A model generated the notes under the pieces. The model worked only from the letters and a program-made list of their open reading frames with translations. It was not told where the DNA came from and ran no database searches. DNA of 64,000 nt from Chondrus crispus. Its lineage: Eukaryota; Rhodophyta; Florideophyceae; Gigartinales; Gigartinaceae. Within the stretch, counting starts at the first letter, position 1, and each line of letters starts with the position of its first letter. Made by a program: the position numbers and the translations under genes. The DNA is taken from the NCBI RefSeq assembly GCF_000350225.1, contig NW_005178998.1, positions 102,849 through 166,848 of the forward strand, written 5' to 3'. Shown one piece after another: positions 54,163 through 64,000 of the stretch.

Positions 54163-54834
54163 ATGCAAAGTAAGTTTTGAGTTTCTTTCCATTTCCTACA
54201 CATCTAAGTGATTGTCTTTGCACGTTTTGGTGGTTCTTAAGAGCAATAATTCCAAAATCTGTTACTGACAATTATCTTCATATTCCTTATTGTGAATACC
54301 TGTTTTTACGGGGTTGTGTTAGATCTGGAATTAGTACCGGTGCGCTCTGCGCCTGGGAAGCTGGTCACCGGTCGAACGGTTAGGACATCGGAGGTCGTAT
54401 CCGTTGAGGTGCTTGAGCCTGAGGATCAACCTTCGCCTCGGCTCGCGCTTCCGGGTCCGTCCTCGAGTTGCGCACCTTATAGGATTCGTCGTATTCCGCG
54501 CTCTGTTCCCGCACCAATAAAGAGAACTACGCATCGACTTTCTGCTCGGAAAGCGGCTGTTCTCGCGGATAAACAGTTCAAGCGTGAGCGCAAGAGGAAT
54601 CGTAAGGTGTGCCCGCGGTATAAGCGGTATTGTAAAGTGTGCGGCGTTAGTGGCAATAGTGCGAAGGCCTTTTACGACCACATTCAGTCTAGGTCTCATC
54701 GCATTCAAGTTGCCAACGCTAAGGAGACTCCGCGTTGTATCCCTTGCAATCGCGTCTTTGAGTCTCACGGGCACCTGAAGTGCCACGAGAACGGTGCCGC
54801 ACACTTAAAGGTAGTTTGTGAACAGAATAGTTAG
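54163..54834 (+). CDS. accessory two-zinc-finger protein, copy #6 (predicted spliced)
   Basis: Mini-exon 54163-54169, intron 54170-54322 (153 bp), exon 2 54323-54834. The ORF and all zinc ligands are intact although gag-pol of the same copy carries a stop. That fits either young age or some independent constraint. It shares RIRRIPRS with copy #4 against RIPRIPRS elsewhere. Confidence 0.74.
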
Positions 54835-55006
54835 GGATTTCATCCAAATAAATTCACATACTTGTTCGCAAATTCCTCCTAGTGCAACTTCATAGTAATC
54901 ATATCGAATTTCTTAGACGGGTGGGCTTGCCATTGTGTTGATTATCAGTTAACGGCTTGGGATCCCCGAACGGATTTTCGAATACTTGAAGTTTATTTGC
55001 ACAAAA

Positions 55007-58000
55007 ATGGAAGATCAAGGAGGAGGAGGATCCATCAGAATCGACAAACTGACGGACTCCAACTTCTACGTGTGGAAGCAGAAAATACAACTTCTGCTTG
55101 CTCTACGTGATGTTGACCAATACATCGTTGAGGGAAGAGTTCCAAGTGAGGAACGCGCGGAAGAGCGTAAGAAGTGGATCAGAGGTGACAGTAAAGCTAA
55201 AGCACTGATTGGTCTCTCCCTATCAGATGAGCATCTTGAGCATGTACGTGATGTTGATACTGCTCATGAGATGTGGGAAGCTATTGTCAACGTGTTTGAG
55301 AGGCACACTTTGCTGAACAAACTAGCTGCACGTCGTGAGTTCTACACTGTGAAGATGCTTTCCGGTGAAAAGGTGCTTGCATACATCAATCGTGTCAAGC
55401 AGCTGGCAGCCATCCTCAAGTCAATGAGCGTAAACATCGATGACAAGGAGATGGCCATGGCAGTGCTCAACGGTCTGCCTGCCCGTTTCGAGGCTCTCAT
55501 CGTTGCACTTGATGCTCTCGGTAATGAGGAAAAGATATTCAGTTTGGACTTTGTGAAAAGTCGTCTGCTGCAGGAAGAGCAATGAGCAAACATGAAGTCT
55601 AGCTCCTCACAGACATCGGCTCTGGTTAATCGTGCCCCGAACAATCGGGACATAAACGATTACAAATGCACGAACTGCGGTCATACAGGCCATACGGCAA
55701 CCCGCTGCTGGGGAAAGGATTTGAATGGGCGTCGCCCGGCTCCTCCTAGCACATATAAACCGCGTATGTCTCAGCGGAAACAATCTGCATTTGTCACACA
55801 GAAACCTGATCCCGACATGGTTGTAAACAGCGTCGACTTCACATGTCTGATGTCGAGAGCTTCGCACACGAACGATATGGAGATGTTGCCTTCGTGGCTC
55901 GTAGATTCAGCTTGTACAGCTCATATTACATATGACCGATCTTTGTTTGCAACGTATGAGCCACTTGAATCCGCCTCTGTTCAGATGGGAACCAAGGCTA
56001 GTGCAAAGGTTGCCGGCCGTGGTGACGTTCACTTGAAGTTAAATGTAAATGGCCGCATCGAACCGTGCAAGTTGACGGATGTATTGCACGTTCCGGACTT
56101 TGCGTTCTCTCTGCTCTCTGTCAGTCGAATGACTGAACTTGGACTAAAAGTTGGGTTCGAAAATGGAAAATGCATGGTCAGAAGAGGCTCAACTGTAGTG
56201 GCGACTGCGACATTGGTTGGAGAACTTTACGTTCTCGACATCGTCAGTGACATCGGATCTGCACATGCTGCCACCCTGCAAACGTGGCATGAGCGATTTG
56301 CACATGTGCATTCTCAAGGTATTGCTTCGATGATTCGAGACAATGTGGTAAGTGGAGTCAAACTACTTGGTAATGAGGCTAACAAAATCAACAATACTGA
56401 CAATGATTGCATCTCTGAAAAATGTTCTGCGTGCGTCTACGGCAAAGCCACTCGATCTGTGATCCCAAAAGAGCGGTCCTCGAGGCGGGCATACTTCTGT
56501 CTAGACTTAGTTCACTCTGATGTTTGTGGCCCCTTAGAGGTGCAGTCCATTGGTGGTGCCAAGTACTTCATTACCTTCATAGATGATCACTCAAACTGGT
56601 CAGTAGTGTACCCTATGCACCATAAATCAGAAGCATTTGAACGATACAAAATGTTTGCACAACTTGCTCAGACTCACACTGGTCGCAAGATCAAAGTGCT
56701 TCGCACCGATCGAGGTAGTGAGTATCTGTCCACGGGGTTTAAGTCTTTTCTGATTGCAAATGGTACTCAGCATCAAATGACGACCGCGTACACACCGGAG
56801 CAAAATGGCGTCGCCGAACGACTGAACAGAACTTTGGTAAACTTGGTGCGCTCCATGCTAGCGCACAAGAAAGTTACAAAGGGGTTCTGGGCAGAAGCAC
56901 TTGCCAATGCAGTGTACGTTCGAAATCGAGTCACGTCACGTGCCATTCCCCCCAAGATGACCCCATACCACTTATGGATGAAATCTGTGCCAAATGTTGG
57001 TCATTTGCGTGTTTTCGGTTCAAAGTGTTGGTATACATTACCAAAACACAACATCCAGAAACTTGACGCCCGTGCGAAGGAGGCAATGTTTCTAGGGTAT
57101 GCTGAAAATACGAAAGCTTACAAGTTGTGGGATGGTGATTTGCACAAAGTGATCGTATCCAGAGATGTTACTTTTGACGAGTCCACGGGAGGCAAATCTG
57201 GTGAACCGATGGATACAAACGAGGAGGCTACAACTGATGATGACACAATCAACTTGAACATCGATGAGGAAGTTGCAGAAAATGATGCAGTGGCATCAGA
57301 AGCATCATCGCCGGATGAACAACAAGACTCTGATGAATCCTCCAACTCCTCCCCAACTCCAGGGGAGGACGAAACCACCGAAACAGTTGAGCAACACGTA
57401 GTTGAGGAAGAAACGATTGATCCGCCAACTAATCTCCGTCGGTCCACTCGCGTTCGCAAAACGCCTGGGGCGTGGTGGGCAGCAGCTTTGGTGACTGCTG
57501 GACTCCTTAGCCACGCCCATGTGATAACGGAAATTCCAAACTCGTACAACCAAGCAATGGATTCTCCAAAAGCTCGCTTCTGGCAGAAGGGCATCGACAA
57601 AGAACTTGCTTCACAACACAAAAACAAAACATGGACACTTGTTCCAAGATCTCAAGCATCAAACGTCCTGACGTCCGGGTGGGTTTTCGGAGTGAAGCAA
57701 CTTCCTGACGAGTCCGGAAAATTGGTCGAAACTGCAAAGGGACGTCTTGTGGCACGAGGCTTTCAACAAGTAGAAGGCATCGATTACACTGAAACTTTCG
57801 CCCCTGTCATCAAGTTCACAACTATCCGTCTGCTGCTGGCACTGGTTGCTAATGGTCGGTTCGGAGGGGCAAGGGAAAGAAGGAGGGCAGGTTGATGTGT
57901 GTGAGTGGAGGAGTTGGTGCCGAGGTTTACTTTGAAGCCGTTTTCCTGCGATACTTATACACTTCGAGTGCTACACTATCGCTCTACTCCGACTCCCAGT

Positions 58001-60398
58001 AAACCATACTCTACTATGCGCAACCAAGCGCGGTCCTCTTGTGGCCCGACCATACTGTTCGATTTCCACCTTACCAATCGATTCGTAACTATTAGCTCAC
58101 AACTATTTCTACACATTCCAAATGACTGTAAACCATGGCCCTATGCATGCAACTGTTTCACACCTAACTAAACTGCATCCAGTCATGCCAGACTTCATTG
58201 TTGTGCAACGAACAACTTGGCACTTGTCTATTTCCAACAACGCAAACGTCTTTCATATCACAATCGCCATACGTATCCTTGTTTCTCACCTTACTAATTT
58301 CGCCAAGCACTGTCATCAGACAATTATGGCAAGTTATAACAATGTGCATCCAGACTTTCTACACAACTCACATGAGAATACATGTAAATCACACGAGTAC
58401 TGTCATGAACTTGCATCCAACGGCGCACCATGACGAGAGCACAGTGCAACGGCGCGTGCTCACGCAAGACTCGCATACAGCGTGACGCGTACACAGAATA
58501 ATCGCACAACTGTATTCCTCTCGCGAGAAGTACTTGTTGTACTTTTTGATTCACATGTACTGTACTCGGACACGCGCAGGATCGCAAACAGTCTGACACT
58601 GTAAAACTGTAAACCCTCATGTGCATACACCTGGATGCGTGTACATGTGTACGTACACGAATCCACCTGGCGACGTGTACATGTGTACACGGCATACATG
58701 TGTCCCGCCCGGGGGCCCCATGCAATTACCCATTACAACCATGGCAAACCACTTGAAACCCCCAAAACAACGTAATTATGGCATATACAGGCCATTTAAA
58801 GTACATCACAAGGCCAATGACGCACACGTGGACAACGCTCGACCAATAGATTTGCAGCATTAGACCTGAGGGCCAATAGAATTGCAGTATTTCCTGTGTA
58901 GTCTATAGTGCTACGGGCCAAGGTTCCACTTGGCAAAACTATGCAAATTTGCATGACCCTCCGAGAGGCCACTTTCGTCCCCGGAACCCCCAAATCTGGG
59001 ATTTTACACGTGTCATGTCGTGATATGGGTAAGAGCGCCCGGACCGTGCAGTCATGTACACGTGTCACTCGATTTTGACCTTTTCAGATAACAGCATGTG
59101 GTCGCACATTTTCAATAGTTGCGCACTTTGACCTTGAGCTGCATCAGATGGACGTGGTGACTGCCTTCCTCAACGGTGAACTTCACGAAGAAATCTACAT
59201 GGAGCAACCTGAAGGATGCATCGACAAAGTCAAACCTGATTCGGTGTGTAAACTTTTGAAAGCAATCTATGGTCTTAAGCAAGCCCATCGCCAATGGCAT
59301 AGTAAGATCGATGAGTTTCTGATCACTGAACTTGGTTTCAACACTACACGCAGCGACCCATGTCTTTACATTCGACGTCAAGGCAATGTCATCATGATTA
59401 TCGCGTTGTACGTGGACGATCTGCTGCTAGCTGGAAGTGACTTGGAGGCCATATTATGGATGAAAAATGAACTCAACAAACGATTCGATATGAAAGACCT
59501 TGGCGAAGCGAAGACTTGTATTGGTCTAGAAATCGACCGTATACGTTCTAAACACGTCCTGACCGTCACGCAGTCGAAGTATGCCCAAGCAGTACTGAAA
59601 CGGTTCAAAATGTCGGCATGCAATCCTTGCGTTACTCCGATGGAACAGTCTCGACATGTCACAATGCAAGTGGCCGAAACTGGCACTGATGACAACCCAT
59701 GCTTTGAACCATATCGTCAGGCCATTGGATGTCTAATGTTCCTAATGGTCGGGACCCGCCCCGATATTGCGTTTGCCATTGGAAAGTTATCTCAACACTG
59801 TACCGACCCTCACGAGTCGCACTGGTCAGGTGTGAAACGTGTTTTGAGATACTTGCGTGGGTCCCAGCATCTTGGAATAGTGTTTGGTAAAGATGATCTT
59901 GGTACGGAACTTCATGGGTATAGCGACGCAGATTGGGGTGGATGCCTTGAATCACGGAAATCAACGAGTGGGTACGTGTTCAAGCTTTGTGATGGGCCTA
60001 TCAGTTGGGCTTCCCGGAAACAAACAGTAGTCGCAAAGTCTACTTGTGAGGCAGAATACATCGCACTCAGTGAAGCATGCAAAGAGGCTGCGTGGCGTCG
60101 ACGCTTCCATGCCGATGTACTTGGTGCGAATTCAGATCCAACAATTCGCGTTGGATGTGACAACGCTGGTACGATTTCGTTTGCTCAGAACGAATCTACA
60201 AATCGTCGCAACAAGCACATTGATATTACGTATCATTTTGTTCGAGATGCGGTGCAGCGAAAACTGGTCACATTGTACCATTGTCCGACAACAGAAATGC
60301 CAGCCGATATGCTGACCAAACCACTTGGTCGCGTGCTGTTTGAAAAGTTCGTGGGCATGGTTGGGCTTTCCGAATGCAAAGCTGCCGAAAGCATGTGA
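55007..60398 (+). pseudogene. Copia-1 gag-pol of copy #6, stop codon and LTR insertion
   Basis: Blocks are 55007-57849 and 59123-60398. A CGA-to-TGA change at 55583-55585 (a CpG transition) stops translation in Gag just before the zinc knuckle. A solo LTR-A then splits RT within LVAHFD. Other odd residues are DRGSEYLSTGF in the integrase core (others DRGGEYLSTEF), TSGWVFG for TSRWVFG, and AAWRRRF for AAWLRRF. All catalytic residues downstream are still encoded. The frame is otherwise continuous across the LTR when one GTTGC is removed. Confidence 0.94.
57850..59117 (-). repeat. solo LTR type A inside copy #6
   Basis: 1268 bp, minus orientation, flanked by GTTGC at 57845-57849 and 59118-59122. 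Starts TAATGGTCGG on the plus strand (others TAATGGTAGG). The uninterrupted target is known from five other copies, so the insertion boundaries are certain to the base. Confidence 0.96.
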
Positions 60399-60400
60399 TG

Positions 60401-60409
60401 GAGGGGAGG
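60401..60409 (+). promoter_or_regulatory. polypurine tract of copy #6
   Basis: GAGGGGAGG preceded by GATG, abutting the 3' LTR at 60410. Confidence 0.88.
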
Positions 60410-61660
60410 TATTGAAAATGTGCGACCACATGCTGTTATCTGGAAAGTGCAAAATCGAGCGACACGTGTACATGACTCGGCGGTCCGGACCCTCACCCCA
60501 TATCACCACATGACACGTGTAAAGTCTCAGATTTTGGGGTTCTGGGGACGAAAGTGGACTTTTGGAGGGTTATGCAAATTTGCATAAATGCCGAAAATTT
60601 GCATTTGGCCGGAACCGTTATAGAGCTACACAGGCAATACTGCAAATCTATTGGGTGTCGGTTCGAATGCTGCAATTCTATTGGTCTGTTATTGTCCACT
60701 TATATGCAGTCATGCTGGTGATATATCTTGAATGATCCGTATACGTTTTAATTGCATCATTTCGGGGGTTTCAAGTTGTTCACCATGGTTGTAATGGGTA
60801 ATTACGGGTGGCCTTGGCGCTGGACACTTGTGTGCGGTGTACACATGTACACATCGCCAGGTTGCTGCGTGTACGTACACTTGTACACCTCACCTACATA
60901 CGGTCCGGCGCGTGTCTGAGTACAGTACATGTGAATTAAAAGTACAACAAGTATTTCTCGCAAGAGACATGTACTTACGTTAGTATTCAGTGTACGCGTC
61001 ACGCTGTATGCGACCCTTGCATCAGCATGCGCCGTTGTACTACACTGTCGTCAGCATGCGACGTTGTACTGTGCTCTCGTTATGGTGCGCCGTTGGATGC
61101 AAGTTGATGACAGTACTCGTGTGATTCACATCGGATATCACGTGAGATGTGTAGAAAGTCTGGATGCACATTGTTGCTACACGTCATAGTTGTCTGGCAG
61201 TGTGTACCGAAATTAGTAAGGTACGAAACAAGGGCATGTATGGGGACTGAGATATGACAGGACTCTGCGTTGTTGGAAATAGAGAGATGCCAAGTTGTTC
61301 ATTGTGCAAGAATATATTCTGTCATGTCTGGATGCAGATTAGTAAGGTGTGAAACGATTGCATGCATAGGGCCATGGTTTACAGTCACTCGAAATGTGTA
61401 GAAACTGTTGTGCACTGATAGTCAATAGTCAATTCGTAAGGTGGAAATAGAACAGTGTGGACGGGCCAGAAGAGGACCGCGCTTGGTCGCGCATATGGTG
61501 AGTACGGTTTACCAGGTGCCAAAGTAATGGGATAGTGTAACACTCAAAGTGTATAAGTATCGCCGAAAGACGGCTCCAAGTAAACCTCGGCACCAACTCC
61601 TTCACTCACACACATCAACCTGCCTTCCTTCTTTCCCTTGCCCCTCCGAACCTACCATTA
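60410..61660 (+). repeat. LTR type B, 3' LTR of #6
   Basis: 1251 bp, TATTGAAAATG to CCTACCATTA, followed by the ATTTC duplication (61661-61665) and the second half of Copia-2 #8. Confidence 0.95.
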
Positions 61661-64000
61661 ATTTCATCCTCTTCCGACCCAACCTCATTAGCATTTGGGG
61701 TATCGACTTCATTCTCATTGTCGCCACCGAGCAATACAACGCCAACCTCAGAGTTGATTGAATCTTTTTCATGTGCAGGAATGTCATGCATCCCACATGT
61801 CGATTCATCAAACTTGGCATCTCGTGAAACAACAACTTTATTCAACTCTCCGTCCCAAAGTTTGTATGCTTTACTGCATTGCGAATAACCAAGAAACATC
61901 GCTTCACGCGCTCGCAAGTCAAGCTTACGGAGCTCTAATTTCGGTAATGTATACCAACACTTTGACCCAAATACTCGCAAATGGCCAACATTTGGAGTTG
62001 ACTTCATCCAAATGTGATGGGGAGTCGTGTTAACTGGCAAAGCCCGTGAAGTAACTCGATTGCGTACATATACTGCAGTGGCAAGAGCCTCTGCCCAGAA
62101 TCGTTTACTGACCTGTTTATGAGAAAGCATGGAACGGACAAGATCCATCAAGGTTCGATTCAAGCGTTCAGCAACATCGTTTTGTTCAGGTGTGTAGGCA
62201 GTGGTGAGCTGGTGCTGTGTACCGTTTGAATCCAAATATGACTTGAATTCTGTCGACAAGTACTCTCCCCCTCGGTCAGTGCGAAGCACCTTCACTTTGC
62301 GACCAGTGTGCGTTTGGGCAAACTGTTCATACAACTTGTATTTTGCAAAGGCCTCAGATTTATTTCGCATCGTGTACACAACAACCCAGTTCGAGTGATC
62401 ATCTACAAATGTAATGAAGTATCTCGAACCACCAATAGACTGTACTTCGAGCGGACCGCAAACGTCGGAATGTACCAAGTCAAGGCAGTTCTGTGCTCGA
62501 GACGATGATCGCTGTTTCGGGATTACTGATCGCGTTTCTTTGCCAAACACACACGCAGGACAAACGAGAGAGTGATTGTCAGACTTTCGATTCATTGCTC
62601 TGATCACATCGCTTTGACGAACATTGATGCCACTTACCACATTATTGTGAATCATTGATGCGATTCCTTGTACGTTAACATGGGCCATTCGTTCATGTAG
62701 CGTCTGCAAAGGTAACTACGTGAGCAGAGAAAGTTTCATTCATGACGTCAAGTATGAATAAATCCCCAACTTGACTAGCTGTGGCAACTAGAGTTGGTCC
62801 TGCAGTAATGATGCATTTGTCATTTCCAAATGACACTTGCAACCCCTTTGAAACGATTTGGCTAACAGACAGAAGCGAGTATCCGAATTCAGGGACATGC
62901 AAAACGTTGGACAATTTGCAAGGATGTTGACTACCATTGACGTTCAACATGAATTCTACCTCACCACGACCAGCGACATTGGCTCTAGCCTTCGTGCCCA
63001 TCTCGACTGATCCAGATTGCATCTGTTCATAAGTAACGAACAAAGAGCGATCAAATGTAATGTGGGCACTGCAACCGGAATCCACAAGCCATGACCCTGC
63101 GTTTACTGCCTTCCTTTCGCGAGAAGAAGTCGAAAGTAGGCATGTAAAGTCGCTTTCAGCAAAGGCAGCAGTAGAAGTTTCATCTCGAGATACGAATGCA
63201 CTTGGCTTCATGCCGGGGTTGCGGGACCGGAACCCGTCTGGCGGTGCTGGTCGGCGCCCATTCACATCCTTGCCCCAGCAACGCGCTGCAGTGTGTCCAT
63301 GTCGATTACAGTTCGTACATCTCATATCACGTCGAATAGGCATGCGATTGACAAGTGCAGGTGCGTGGGGTGAAGTAGTAGAAGCGGTCTTCATGCTCTC
63401 TCGTTGTCCCTCTTGCAGCAGACGACTCTTCACAAAATCGAGTCCAAACACTTTATCCTCATTGCCAAGTGCGTCTAGTGCAACAATCAAGTTATCAAAT
63501 CGTGGAGGCAAACCATTTAACACAGCCATTGCAATTTCTTTATCGTCAATCTCAACACTCATTGAATGCAATCTCGCAGCAAGTTGCTTCACACGATTGA
63601 TGAACACGAGCACTTTCTCGGATGGGAGCATGGATACAGTGTAAAAGTCGCGACGGGCGGCAAGTTTGTTGAGCAAAGTGTGACGCTCAAACACATTCAG
63701 AATCGCCTCCCATGTCTCTTTTGCACTGCTACACCCTCGCACATGTTGCAAGTAGTCATCAGAAAGCGTGAGTCCGATGACTGCCTTTGCTTTCGCATCA
63801 CCACGAATCCACTTCCTGCGATCATCTGAGGTCGCATTTTCCGATATATCATCAAAAACGTATTGATCGACATCTCGGAGAGCAAGCAGTAGCTGGATTT
63901 TCTGCTTCCAGATGTAGAAGTTAGATGCGGTCAGCTTCTCGATTCTGACCGATCCAGAGCTTTGGTCATCCATTTCGCCGAATGGATGTACCCTTCGAGT

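Larger units (their letters stand above)
52566..61660 (+). mobile_element. Copia-1 copy #6, inserted in Copia-2 #8
   Basis: Type B LTRs of 1251 bp at both ends, primer site, shortened leader, accessory ORF, gag-pol with one nonsense codon, polypurine tract and a 5-bp duplication. A solo LTR-A lies in its RT. The first base of the 5' LTR is mutated (CATTG for TATTG). Confidence 0.95.
50776..63973 (-). pseudogene. Copia-2 copy #8 gag-pol, split and mutated
   Basis: Halves 61666-63973 and 50776-52565 flank Copia-1 #6. Start ATG at 63973. Domains: UBN2-like Gag, CCHC knuckle CTNCNRHGHTAARC, protease DSGCSAH, integrase (HSDVCGP, RTDRGGEY, QNDVAERLNRT), RT with MDVVTAFLNG, GLKQAPRQW and YVDD, RNase H with SDADWAG, EAEY and CDNAG. 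Lesions seen: a one-base insertion at about 62700 (protease-integrase linker), TAA at 52409-52407 in the linker before RT, and a one-base deletion at about 51388 between RT and RNase H. Unlike Copia-1 it has DSG in the protease and P in GLKQAPRQW. Its 5' LTR and any upstream ORF lie beyond the window edge. Confidence 0.94.

Noticed and set aside
1-64000. Bacterial or phage defence island
   Set aside because: No bacterial-style operons, ribosome-binding sites or phage genes; the content is LTR retrotransposons with eukaryotic tRNA priming and a candidate splice site.

Overview
The window is nuclear DNA of a eukaryote, probably an alga or other protist. Red algae are one candidate, but nothing here names the species. 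The evidence is a landscape of Ty1/Copia LTR retrotransposons, a candidate GT-AG intron, tRNA-derived short elements and decayed host genes. No bacterial operon, rRNA or protein-coding phage content was seen. Roughly three quarters of the window is retrotransposon.

Two Copia families are present. Copia-1 has six internal copies, here called #1 to #6 from left to right. It carries LTRs of two subtypes (A and B, about 1.25 to 1.27 kb), a copia-type half-tRNA(iMet) primer site that abuts the LTR, a long T/C-rich leader, an extra two-zinc-finger ORF upstream of gag, one uninterrupted gag-pol frame of 1372 codons, and a GAGGGGAGG polypurine tract. Copia-2 is related but distinct. It is present as one fragment (#7) and one lesioned, split copy (#8), and its LTR (type D) carries 36-bp tandem repeats. 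A fourth LTR type (C) occurs only as two solo LTRs. Target-site duplications at eight insertions fix the ends: types A and B run TA...TA (or TA...CA), and types C and D run TG...TA.

Layout. 1-3232: truncated, frameshifted Copia-1 #1 (minus). 3233-4625: host DNA with a 162-bp tandem duplication and a possible SINE. 4631-19085: tandem array LTR-#2-LTR-#3-LTR (minus), flanked by one 5-bp duplication, with both gag-pol frames intact. 19091-27808: gene-like host DNA, all reading on the minus strand, with a Sel1-repeat pseudogene and an unidentified 511-codon ORF; two LTR-C insertions split genes here. 27809-44487: Copia-1 #4 (plus), with LTR-D inside its 5' LTR, the intact full-length copy #5 inside its reverse transcriptase, and a SINE inside its 3' LTR. 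44488-48743: GC-rich host DNA with a gene split by a solo LTR-A. 48744-49945: Copia-2 #7. 50099-63973: Copia-2 #8 (minus), split by Copia-1 #6 (plus), which is itself split by a solo LTR-A.

Function. Each Copia-1 copy would be transcribed from the TATAAGTA box near the 3' end of its LTR, reverse transcribed from an initiator-tRNA fragment, and packaged and integrated by its own Gag, protease, integrase, RT and RNase H. The least expected component is the upstream ORF encoding two U1/matrin-type C2H2 fingers. It has no ATG in frame, but removing a predicted 153-bp intron joins it to one. It is open in all five copies that retain the region. I regard it as the best candidate for an undescribed component. 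Copies #2, #3 and #5 are intact and therefore potentially autonomous.
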